From Antedon mediterranea (taxonomy: Eukaryota; Echinodermata; Crinoidea; Comatulida; Antedonidae), in assembly GCF_964355755.1 (NCBI RefSeq), contig NC_092670.1:6099001-6163000 (forward strand): a DNA stretch of 64,000 nucleotides, written 5' to 3'. Below the pieces are notes generated by a model, which saw only the letters and a list, made by a program, of their open reading frames with translations, had not been told where the DNA came from and did not search any database. Position 1 is the first letter of the stretch; every line of letters starts with the position of its first letter. Position numbers and translations under genes: made by a program. Shown in pieces: positions 1 through 11,900 of the stretch.

Positions 1-639
1 ATCCTATTAAGTAGAGTGGAGTAGGTTTGTACAGTTTTGCACAGTTTAGAAATACTTGTTTTCTCTATGCTGTATAAAAAGTATTTCATAATGTATATGC
101 TCACACAATAATTGACAGTTCAGAAAAATGGATTTGTGTCCAAGGTTGGCCAGAAATATTGAAAAGAGGAGATTGATTTTGCCTCAACCTGTGCTACAGA
201 TGGGATGGGTGATCACACCGATCGTGTCATCTTTTACGCTTCCATGATCACCCAGATCATCATAATTCATAATATCTATCCATGCTTAGGTAAACTTTGT
301 ATTGTTAACCACAGTGGTCAATTGAGTACAACTTTACATCTACTACAGTAGACAGACATCAAATGTGGGTCATAGTCCAATCCACAGAAAATGGACATTT
401 GTCCTGTCTTCATGTATTTTGTAATGTACTGTACTATGGGTGACCGGTAAATAAGCTTTGTACTTGCGGTCATCCATTTGTTGTTATCATTTATAATGTA
501 ATAACAAAAAAAAAAATTGAAACTTTGTAGTTCTACACACTATCAAGTATAACTATTTGTGAGGCATCAAATATCAAAAATTAAGTTTAAACAAAAATCA
601 CACTAAAAATTGCTTAACATCAACATTTATAGTGTTAGT

Positions 640-962
640 TGTCTGTAATGTAATGTAATGATCGCCTGTGCTTCCGACATCAAGCATCAAGGACACAGGC
701 TTTTTTCCATTCTATTGCAATCAGGTTACCCCGTGTCTGGGTCCAGCTTCCCAGACCGTTGACTGATCCTAGAAAGCCCATCAGCCTTCATTAGAAAAGT
801 TCATATTCATTTTGATTCGCTGTAACTGTATTTTGTCTTTTGTCTTTTATCTGGAAACTGACTGACGGCTCAGCTACAGTTCACTTAGGTTGACCCTGGT
901 CTCCCCAATTTCAGTTTTTTTTTGTTATCAAATAGACCAAATAAATAATGAAATGAAATGAA
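640..962 (+). mobile_element. Retroposon-like 3' end with ATGAA-type tail
   Basis: The block is GC-richer than its surroundings. It starts near a TAATG repeat, then has a GCCTGTG...CACAGGC stem (671-707), and ends in an (AAATG)n tail around 940-962. A short simple-repeat tail after an untranslated block is how many LINE and SINE 3' ends look. No coding remnant is visible, so the family is unknown. Confidence 0.45.
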
Positions 963-1144
963 ATGTGCTTTGAAATGTTTTGATGCAAGGCGCAATATAA
1001 ATGGTTTATGTATGGTATGTATCAAGAGAGGAACAACATTTGAAATAAAATGTTTCTCCCACAGCTGAAGTTAAAAAAGCATAAATACAATAAACTGAAC
1101 ATGGAAGGTTTAAGAAAGGAATGACAAAATCATTTCACATAGTT

Positions 1145-1345
1145 AGGGATCATGTCAAATTCTACTGCAGTTACTGCAGTAAACTTAATTAATCAATTTA
1201 TTTAGCAAGTAATCACTGTTATTAGAGTGAATGCTTCATAAACTTCTACATTGAAACAGACTAAACCATACATTATTGCAAGGAATAAATGTAGTTAAGC
1301 CTACTGCAGTGAAACAGTAGAATAATTTCGACATTAAATATTTAT
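1145..1345 (+). repeat. Dispersed repeat family A, copy 1
   Basis: It shares an ordered set of blocks with 44350-44600: ATGTCAAA, then CTGCAGTTACTGCAGTAAAC, then AGTGAATG...CATTAAACTTCT-like, ACCAT-CGTTATTGCA-like and TCGA-ATT blocks. No coding content is seen. It is probably a non-autonomous transposon remnant. Confidence 0.6.
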
Positions 1346-3420
1346 TATTATTTTGACATTAATTTTGATCAAATAATGAAACAATTATGCTTATTTTAAC
1401 TATAAAAACAAAAAAGGGATAGGAAGCTGGGGAGTGGCAAGTTATCTAGACATATTTAACATGTTGAATTTGTTTTGTAGAAATAGACAATTCTCGATGA
1501 AAATCCTACTTCTGTTATTATTCCTATATAATGGACAGTAAAATATAAAAAACTATATTAATCATATCCAGCTCGTGTCCACACTTTAATTTATATATTC
1601 ACTTTCTATAATGTATTAATCAATTTAGATAAGCATGCATAATTAATTACAACATTCATTATGTTAATTACCAAATAAAAATCAAACATATCAAGTGTTT
1701 CTACAATAAATCACTACCTAAATGTTATGACATTTTTCTTATAAATGTTAATATGAAAGTTATTTAATATTGTGAAGACAAAAATATAGGAATTCAAAGT
1801 ATTTTATTTCTTAATGTTCAGAATGTAAAATTCTCCTGAGAGAGTCTTGTTTATTCCTGGAATGCAAACTTGTATTGAATCTTAATGAATAAGAATTATG
1901 ATAATGTTTATGATGACAATATGATATTTGATCTGACTGAAGCAAGGATATATAGAGTTTAAATGCATTAGCATATTCAAGGATAGATGAAAAGGGTGTG
2001 TGACATGATCTTTAAACAGTAGAAAGAGGTAGCAACTAAAGGCTGTGATTTATACAATATAAACACAATTATATATTTAATGCTATGTGTGTTGCAGGTC
2101 CACTTTTTATTAAAAAATCTCAAAAGAACTGTTTTCCGTTTTTGGTTGTTCGATCAGACTGCACTCAACATTTTAAAATAGAAGGGTGAAATTGCCAAAA
2201 CCAGGGCCTAAACAAGTTTTTTTTTTAAATATTAAATGAAGTGCTGAACTAGCCTACTACTATATTTTGCATTGTATTACTGCCTCTCCCCTTTTTAGTT
2301 TTTATCCAACTAGGAAAATTATAATAAAAGTTTTAGTTTTCTCTGCACTTAATTTATTACTTACTTTAGGAAAGAATAATATTTCAAAATTTAATGAAGT
2401 GTAATTTTGTAATTGTTCTTGATTGAATTAACAAAATAATATCAATCAAAATGCATTATATACAGCAATAATGCTGCTACACATTACTGGATGAGCTAAC
2501 CATAACTATGTTTATGGACATTAACCAATCAAATTATTTTGATGTTTATTGTTTTGGGACCAGTTGACCATATTTACTGCATACATCAAATAGACTGCCA
2601 ATCAAGTCACTGTTTAACCAAGCTGCAGTTATTGACTCAATTACCTTGATTTAATTTAAGCTGGTTCAATATTGACACAATAAAATGGCTTCTGCCTGTA
2701 GTTGTTCTTAAAGTTGTTTCTCAGAATTGTAAATATTTTGTTTTAGACCTATTTACTTTTGGAATATTTGTATACTTACTGGGCTACCTTGCAGAATATA
2801 GTGAAGGACCATGGTCCATTGTAATTTGCCAAAACATTAGAAAACAAATATAAATGATTCTAAAGTAATATATTGTAAAATCACTCAAGAAAAAAAACCA
2901 CCACGAGGTATGAACAAAAACAACAAAGATACTCTACTATTCTCAAAATAATTTTTTCTAAAACTTACAATTTAAAAGTTTTAGGTTTAAAAAAATAAAT
3001 CTTTCACATATTTCATAACAGTTTACCATATTTAAAAAATATAAATATATTTTATTTTAATATGCAAATATTTTCTTGAATTTTAAAAGGGTCAAAAGAA
3101 CAATTATTGATAACTATTGCTCATTTCGATTGAATTTTTCCTTTCACAAATTTACAGAATTCGTAGTAGAATATTCACTGTCAACGTTTTATATGGGAAA
3201 ATGCATCGCAGCATGTGCATTAAAATTCTACACTAATGGTTTGATTTAATATTGTCTGTGATTGTGAATTATATATCGTCTTTGAATGATAATTATTGAT
3301 TTGATACTTCATGGATTATTCATAACTAAAAAAATAATAGTATCTGAAAATATAACATTCCTGTTACAGTGTTGTTTTGCAGACAAATTTCAAACAATTT
3401 TGTATTTATTATATTAGACT

Positions 3421-3480
3421 ACAGTAGAACCCCTATTAAGGGGACACTTTTGGGACCAAAAATAGTGTACCTTTATGGCT
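3421..3480 (+). mobile_element. Fragment resembling a pogo/Tigger terminal repeat
   Basis: ACAGTAGAACCCCTATTAAG is followed by GGGACA...GGGACCAAAAATAGTGTACC. This resembles the inverted-repeat ends of pogo/Tigger-type transposons (CAGT-AGAACC-C). No matching second end was found nearby, so it is a fragment at best. Confidence 0.4.
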
Positions 3481-3629
3481 GTATTTGTAAGCGATTTGTT
3501 TGTAGAATTACTTTAGAATTTTGAAATGGGCCTATACCTTTGAGTTTGTATACTTCACCCATGGAGGAAAAAATAAATAAATATTTTTTCTTCCATGCTT
3601 AACCTCTCTAAATTATCAAACTTGTTGTG

Positions 3630-3735
3630 ACAATAAAATGTGATGTGTCCATATATGGACATGATGATGTCATATCACTACCATATTTAGGCACATGACA
3701 CTTTTTTTGTCAAACTAGTTTGATATGACATAACC
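3630..3735 (+). repeat. Dispersed repeat family B, copy 1
   Basis: It contains ATGTGATGTG-CCATATATGGACATGATGATG-TCATATCACTACCATATTT and then GTCAAACT-GTTT. Nearly the same string occurs at 31645-31765. TGTCCATATATGGACA is itself a perfect palindrome. Confidence 0.75.
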
Positions 3736-5812
3736 ATCCAGTTACTAAACAGAGCAGAGTCGGCTAGTAATGTTTTATTTTTAAATTTTTGTTGTGGGTA
3801 TTTACTTCAGATATGTGATTATACAGGAAACAATCCATTAGTCTTGATATTTGTAACTGTTATTTAAGCTAATTTTACCATGACAACACAAACAATAAAC
3901 CCCCAAGGTCTAGGTCCTTAGTAGCAATGTCAGTACTAACCACATTCATAACACATACAATGAGATCATACACAGGTGGACCACTCACCTTACCACAGGT
4001 GTGACTGACCACAATGGACAATTGACCTGGACAATCAACTGTATTCACTCAACAATTAGTCATGCTGTTATTCTGATACCTAGATAAATCCTGCTAATGT
4101 ATTTCTTTGGGATTGTTTGTCAAACAGTTTGTGAATAAATTACCTAAATGTTCTGCTATACAATTTGCCGAATCCCAATTTGCCCAGTCCTGTTACTTTC
4201 CCACTTACAATGGTCTTTTAGTAAAGCATGCCTTTACTCGCCATCACTTAGAGATTTGTTTAAATAACATACTTAATAGTTATGCCATCATGCTATATTA
4301 TATTATTAATTGCATGAAATAAAGTAAAATTGTTTTAGAAGTTGATTGTATTATATTTATTAAAAGTTTCAAACTTCTTAGTCAGCAAAGTGGACTTAGC
4401 AAATTAAGATTTATTATTAAAAATTGTCTTAGCACCAAACAGGACAAATTTCAAATGATTTGTTTTTTATAAGCTATTTAACTGGTAAATTGTTTGCAGC
4501 ACAACAGGACTTTCATTCTTTATGATAATTGTTATAGCAGTACTTTACTGTTGTATGGAAAGGTGGAAGTAGGGTTTTAACAAGAGGGATTCACGTTAAT
4601 GAGAATAACAGAAATTATAATAACAATAAGTATTTGATGTTATTCTTATTAGTCATAAATGTATACCGCAAATTATATTTTTACCTTCTGGTTCTTTGGG
4701 TCAAAGGTTACACAATCAAGTCAGCAGTGGAAACACTGTTTTATCCCAATCAAGACATTAGTAATGTTTGTACCATTTATCATTAGGTCAAATACAAATT
4801 TAAAGTTAAGCGGCTCTCCCTCCCCTGATTTTCGAGCCGCCTACTGTATGTTTTTTTTTTATTACATTTTTTTTTAAATTACAAAAAAAACGTAACATTC
4901 CTTCTTCTTAAGCATACATAAACAATTGTAGCATAAATCAATGTTGATGACCTATTAAAATACAGTAATAACAAAAAAATACAGTCCCCAAAAATGTATC
5001 CTGGGTCCCTGGGTTTAGCCAGTGAGCGCTCATGCTGTTACACCACTGTAGGAAATACACAATAATTGGTATGCTAGTCAACTTACATTATATATATTAT
5101 TGATGCAGGGTTTTCTTCATATACAGTGCAGACATTGTAATCATTGTTAACAAATTTGTATCTACATTGTAATGAACTATTTATTAGTATTACCCTAGAC
5201 ATAAAGGCTCCAGATTCGTTGACAATTATTAATCCACACACATTTAAATGTTTATGTCAATGTTATGGTAGACACTGTAATTACACAACTTGTAAAGTTT
5301 CATCATCTAGTTCTATCCTGGTTTATCATTTAACTTCTACTGTACCGTAGTATTTGTTATAATACTGAAATTAGTGGTCAAATGTTAATTCATTGTATGA
5401 TATATACACTGTATAGAAATTAATATAAATAAATATTTTATGCAATTCCTGTCTGGGAAGGTGTTTCTGAATGTGTTAATAAAACAGTCTTGGCATTCAC
5501 AAAATTGTGTATAGAACTAGCTAATTCTATGTGTTTTAAATTTATTTTTTTAATAGGTTGAAAGCCTTTAAAAGTGTTGAGTTGTATAAATAGTTTTATT
5601 ATTAAGTCTTGGTAAACAAATTCTACTTTATTATAATGGAATTGAAGTCAACAATTCAATAAGCAACTTTGTGTTTACCAGGCTTCATCAAAATCAATTT
5701 TGTTCACCATGTATCATTACACTATTAAATTCTTTACCAAGTTTACAATTCTTTGTGTTTAGTTATATCTTTATAACATAGCTAATTTTCACTATTGCTT
5801 TTATCTTCATAG

Positions 5813-5941
5813 CGGTGAAAGCGGTGCTGGTAAGACAGAGAGTACCAAGTTTATCCTGAATTATTTATCCAAGATGAGTCAAGCCTCTGCAGTTGAGACG
5901 GGCAATGATGTATCAGTTGAGAAATGCATTCTTCAAAGCAG
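5813..5941 (+). CDS. MYO10: MYO10 exon: motor P-loop
   Basis: This exon begins with the last base of a split codon and then encodes [15 protein letters not shown], the Walker A / P-loop that binds ATP phosphates, followed by the variable loop-1 region (residues 1-42). The acceptor is TTCATAG and the donor is CAG/GTATAG. It ends two bases into Ser43, which the exon at 11549 completes. It is the first exon visible; the earlier motor exons (SH3-like N-terminus, purine-binding loop) were not found in 1-5812 and presumably lie upstream of the window. Confidence 0.95.
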
Positions 5942-8900
5942 GTATAGTTACAGAGTCGACTTATATAAGCCTAAACAATTTGTTTACTAAAATGTTATAT
6001 CTCAAATATTATTAAACCGAAATTATTCCAAAAAAAGACAATGCTTGGGTATCAGTCACTGGATCTCAACAGAGATAGAAATGAAGTAAGCAAAAACGAT
6101 AAAGTAAAACAGCCAGAAAGTGCCCAGCTTTTGATAAATGCTATTCCTTCCATCCTTAAAATTTATATTTTTAAATACATCACCGAAGAGATAAAAGGCT
6201 TTTTTTGACTTTGGTGCTATTGGTTTACTTTAATCCAACTTTTGTAGCATATATAGTCAGTCGCATTTTTCACTCAAGCTCACTATGTTCTTCTCCAGTG
6301 ATCTATCAATTAGTAGATATAATTTAGAGCTGAAACGAGAAAGTGGTTCCTCTAGATCTTCGTTATTCGTTCATTTTATGATTACTTCATTCTTTTTTAG
6401 TGTGAACCACACTTGGAAATTCAATAAAGACAAACATCATTAATTTAATCTATGTAATTATAATTCAATCTAATTAAATGATAATATTAAATGCAAATAA
6501 TTTAAGGTAATCAATGTTTACCTCAATAACAAAATATGGACAATGTTTTACAATTTGTCTGCAATATTTACAAATTTTCCAATTTAAATATAAGAATTGT
6601 AGAAATCTTCTTCGAAGCTAATGCGACCCGAAGGGTTAACAATCGGAAACTATCTTAATGATATGTGACTACGTAGACAAAGGTTTTTTTGCAATTATTC
6701 GTTCAGAATTCGTCCAAATCTATCTCATTCTACGTACGATTACCCCATTTAGCTATGCTGTGTACTAATCCTGTCTCTCCATCCATCACAGGGTTCAGTG
6801 AATGAAGTTCATTGAAGCATGACTAACGTCTCTTGTCAGCTGGGTTGTTGTTGAGTGGTTAGTTGAAATTATGTGCTGACTTTTCTGTAATTCAACTGCT
6901 CCCATCCTTTTGTTTATTTCTAATATTTCACACCTTTTCTGACACAATTAAATATAATACTTGGTAAACATGGGAATTTAGAGGGAAGAATCTGTGATCT
7001 TGTATGATGTCTCGATTACAAAGTTTTGCCATATTTTCAGTCGTTTTTTCATATATTATCTAAAATTATGCTTAATGGATAATGCAAATTTTTTTGTGAA
7101 AATAGATAGAGATTTTATGCTGTGTATGTTATTATACCAACCATATGTCCTTCTTTAGCAATATTTCCAGCGACGCCCTTTTAGATCACAAACAATTGGA
7201 GGCAATGATTAGAGAGAGTTTTTAATTAGTCAATTAATGGAAGACTTTAATGGAGTATTATTGTTTATAGTTAAATACATCTTTGTTTATTCAGATGGTA
7301 TTGCAATTTCTTAAGTACCTCATTTGATGCATAAAATACCGCATATACTTACAACTCCACTGCTCCATGAAATTAATTTTAATCTGTAATCACAAACTCA
7401 AATGCATTATTTGAATAATTACGTTTATTTGTGGGATATGAACAATTCATTATTGCATAAGAAATCTATTAGGTGCTTTTGTTCGGCTGATTAAATGACT
7501 TATCCTAGTTGATCCGTTGGGAATTTATCCATGTCTGTTATTTTTGACATTTTACCATAAGGCCTCTTTATACTGCAAGAAAATAACCCATTAAATCTGT
7601 TTTCTTGGCGTCAGAACTTGGACATAATAACCAGTTAAATAGTATTCTCAAAATAGCGGTTAAAAAAAGCCAAGCGTGTGGTGGAACGCCATTTAAAACA
7701 TTTATCGCTGTGAATAATGAAGTAGCAACAAATACTTTCTCCGGAGATATTGCAAGTTTCGTTTTGCGATGAAAATAGGTAATAAATCTGGACAATCTAT
7801 GCAGTGTGAAAAGGGTATTAAGCCTACCTTGGAGATATTTAGCAGAAACGATTTTTTGTTTCATAAACATGGCTCACACATAGTTTATAATATAAGTGTC
7901 AATATTCCTTTTTTATGTAAACCATTTTAACTAAATTGGGATAAATTGAAAATGTGAATACAGGTAATTATATTATAGAACATATGGATAGAAGAATTTG
8001 CAGATGATCAATAAATATTGATATACTACCTGTACAGATACTGTACTAGGATTCTCCATATTGCTGTTCACTTAGAATAGTATAATTTACGATCCTCCAG
8101 TTTCATTCATAAATACACTATGATGCCATTAAATATCAATTCCCTGCAGTACTCCCAATAAAGCATCTGACCAATCAGATTTCAGTATGTGCTATGTATA
8201 TCCATCATTGTTAAAGAGATGAGCATTGTTGTAAATAGCTTATTATTTTGTTCTGAATACATGTAGTATTTTGATTATTAATGTTTATAAAAAGATTTCT
8301 TGCTGCTTAAAAATAGTTGATACCTTTTCAATGCAATGCCTGTAAGTGCATCTTTGAAATCCTACATCAATATTGTCAGCTTTATATATAAATCTAATAT
8401 GGTAAAAGAAGGATGGTCACTCATCATTTATAATTAAAATATTTTAGTTGAAACATGTTTATGTTACAATATAAACTTACAGACATAGAGAAATCCTAAA
8501 CCACCCTAGATATACTGGAAATGAATATATTAATTTGTAAACCGTGAAACTGAGGAAATCTGCGAGAATGAGAAAATCTGCCTCAACTGAGATTCAAACC
8601 TGGTAGTTTAGACCACCAAGTTGAGTACCCCAGAAAAGAGTAAAATTACACTCTTTCCTGGCATTGATGCATGGAGGTAGAAATATATCTACATCTATAG
8701 AGACTCAGTTGTTTTGAGAGCTGTGTATGATATTAATAGTCGACCATAGATGTGTAAGATCTTGAATTGTACAGTATAGTAAGGTCTGTTTAGGAAAATG
8801 TGGAAGGTAGAGCTTACATACCCAATCAATACATTGTATTGTGGAAAAATATTTATACCTTTAATATATTTCTAATAAACAGTTTGTTGTGGAAGATGTG

Positions 8901-11900
8901 GGTAGGTACCTTATTACCTATTAAATATTTAATAAGTTAATAAAAGATTATTATGTAGATGTTATGTTAATTTAATATTTTATTAATGATCTTATAAGGT
9001 TATATGAAAATATTTCCTTGAAGAGATGAGTACACATTGTATATATATATTGTATATTACAATACTCGGGCTGAAAGCACCAAAAGAAGTAGTGTTTCAT
9101 AAAAAAAATTGTTGTAATTAATAATAACCTTATTTGTGCGTTCCGACTTCCATAAAGACAGCCCATGTAGTTAATATTACCGTCACGATCTGGTCTGCTC
9201 TGTATTACCTGCTTATGCAGTGAAGCTTATTAAAATATGTTTGAAACATCCTATCAACAATTGTTCGTACCCTCTATTCGGTAAAGACACCTTTTATTGA
9301 ACCCTGGTAATTACATTCTGTTTAAAGTCAGCCAGCTTGGGTCTAACTTTGGGAAAAATTACAGTTATAGTTATAGTGAATAGCATTTTCCAACATATTT
9401 TTGAAAATGAACATTTTTCAAATGAGTTCATATAATTTTAAGACACAATGACCAAAAGTCATCATCAGCTACTGTAAGGTAGGCCTCTTTCACTGCCTCT
9501 AGTTTCAAAAGAGCACTTCTGAATGAAAGGGGTGCGGTTGGGTATTTCAAACCCTCAAACAACATGACAGTGATCCCAAACAGTATTAGAAGCTAATGTA
9601 CGCCAATTTAAATTAGTCTCGGCATTCTGTTTCTCATCACTCATGAAATTATGCATTCATTTGTGATTCAGCATCTCTCATATTGAGATACTGATTATTT
9701 GTGGTTGATAATGAGCTATCTATTGATGCATGGAATGTGTTTTGGTGTATCCATAAGGTTGTTAGGCTATCAAAAAGAAGATGAGTCAACATTTTGAAAT
9801 CTTATATATTCATTCTTCATTAAAAATATTATCCTAGCCTCATAACAATAGTGACCTTGTATGCATATGCTATTATTCAATGACAGACTTTATGGAAATG
9901 AGTAAAGATTTTATAATTTGATAAATGATCTCAATAGTTATCATATCTACTGATTGTTTATTCTTATATATTCTCTCTTTTGTTTCTCTATCATCTTTCT
10001 TTTCTTCCTCAATCATCTCTCTTTCCTTTCTCTTTTATCTTCTCTCTTTCCTCAATAATATCTCCTTCTATTATCATCTCTCTTTCCTTCCTCTACCATC
10101 ATTTCTCTGTCCTTCCTCTACCATCTCTCTTTCTTTCCTCAATCATCTTTCTCCTTTCTCTATCATCATCTCTCTTTCTCCTTTCTCTATCATCATCTCT
10201 CTTTCTCCTTTCTCTATCATATCTCTTTCTCCTTTCTCTATCATCATCTCTCTTTCTCCTTTCTCTATCATCATCTCTCTTTCTCCTTTCTCTATCATCT
10301 CTCTTTCTCCTTTCTCTATCATCATCTCTCTTTCTCCTTTCTCTATCATCATCTCTCTTTCTCCTTTCTCTATCATCATCTCTCTTTCTCCTTTCTCTAT
10401 CATCATCTCTCTTTCTCTATCATCATCTCTCTTTCTCCTTTCTCTATCATCTCTCTTTCTCCTTTCTCTATCATCTCTCTTTCTCCTTTCTCTATCATCT
10501 CTCTTTCTCCTTTCTCTATCATCTCTCTTTCTCCTTTCTCTATCATCTCTCTTTCTCCTTTCTCTATCATCTCTCTTTCTCCTTTCTCTATCATCATCTC
10601 TCTTTCTTCTTTCTCTATCATCTCTCTTTCTCCTTTCTCTATCATCTCTCTTTCTCCTTTCTCTATCATCTCTCTTCCTCCTTTATATATCATCTTCTCT
10701 TTTATTTTCTGTATCACCATCTCTCTTTCTGCTTTCTCTATCATCTTCTCTCGTTTCTTTTTCTAACATCTTCACTCTTTCCTTTCTCTATCATCTCTCT
10801 TTCATTTTGCAATCACCATAATGTAATTTTCCTTAAACATGCTTTGCGGCTCTTTTTTGTTGTTACTCTGTTGTTTACTTTTCTTTCTATTGTACTTTCT
10901 TTTCTTCTTTATTATGCTTTAATGTTGTATCTATGTAATTTTGTTTGTCTTCTTCATTGTATACTTTTTTCATTTCACAATCTACTTTTCTTTTTATCAT
11001 TATAATTGGCTAGCTTTCCCTTTCTCCATCATCTTCTATTGCTAACAGTATTATATTTCAACATTGAATATTGATTATTTGTATTTGGTATATTTCATTT
11101 TTTTATGAAAGTACAAAGCTGTAAACAAACAAAGAACATAAGAAAAGAGTTTGAAATAAATCACAGTCCACTATCTCACCAAAGTGGAAGAAGATAAGAG
11201 ATTAAAAAATAATTTTTTTAATACAATATATTCGTAAACAAACTATAATCAATGAATAGTTTAAATTCTAAAATAATGTCTTGAGCTTCTAAAAATTATT
11301 ACATTAAAAAAAATCCATGAATAAAAATCCAATTTTTATGCATATTTTCTAGATGTTTCTCTTTCATTTTCCTTTCTCCCATTCTTCCTTCCTTAGCATT
11401 GTTTCGTCTACCTCACAGAAACAATAAAATCAAATTTAAATTCTGCTCATTGGCAACACATTGAGAGCATATTACAGTCAATTTACCCATTAGCTAGTTG
11501 AAAGATGAAGACTAAATTACCTTAATATAAATGTCTTTATTATTTCAGTCCCATCTTAGAAGCTTTTGGAAATGCCAAGACTGTTTACAACAACAACTCA
11601 AGTCGATTTGGAAAGTTCATTCAACTAGCTTTCTCAAGTAGAGGTGTTATCGAAGGTGGAAAAGTACAAGACTGTATCCTTTTATTCATAGAGGTTTAGG
11701 TTCGAAGCGTGTAAATAGTTTGTTCTAATTGTCATAAAATATGGTACGGAAAAAGGACAAGTATATCAGTTGTGTCGGTTAGTATGTCAGGAACATACCG
11801 TATATTTCGGTGTATAAGTCGCACCTGTGTATAAGACGCACCCCCTAACTGAGAGTAAAATATCGGTATTTTTTATATCGTCGATGTATAAGACGCACCT

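Larger units (their letters stand above)
1..5812. other. Intron or upstream sequence with repeat fragments
   Basis: AT-rich sequence before the first visible exon. I found no earlier motor exon in it. It contains a retroposon-like 3' end (640-962), a dispersed repeat copy (1145-1345), a pogo-like inverted-repeat fragment (3421-3480), a second dispersed repeat copy (3630-3735) and a weak tRNA-like stretch near 4985-5050. The small open frames here have no recognisable content. Confidence 0.7.
5942..11548. other. Intron, 5.6 kb
   Basis: Holds a pyrimidine minisatellite (about 9960-10820) and a weak tRNA-like stretch on the minus strand (8580-8640). The rest is ordinary AT-rich intron with nothing recognisable. 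Confidence 0.8.

Noticed and set aside
4985-5050. tRNA-like string on the minus strand (also 16945-17010, 35905-35965, 36078-36145 and 56940-56965 on plus)
   Set aside because: Only loose A- or B-box resemblance; no acceptor or anticodon stems can be drawn, so no tRNA genes are called.
7568-7870. 100-codon frame on the minus strand inside the first long intron
   Set aside because: No recognisable domain, no neighbouring exons, and composition is compatible with chance in a locally GC-richer patch.
9925-11005. Long open frames of 298 and 341 codons on plus, and MIEKGERE-type repeat frames on minus
   Set aside because: They are translations of the 24/27-base pyrimidine minisatellite; frames stay open only because the unit is a multiple of three. 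No start context, domain or splice logic supports them.
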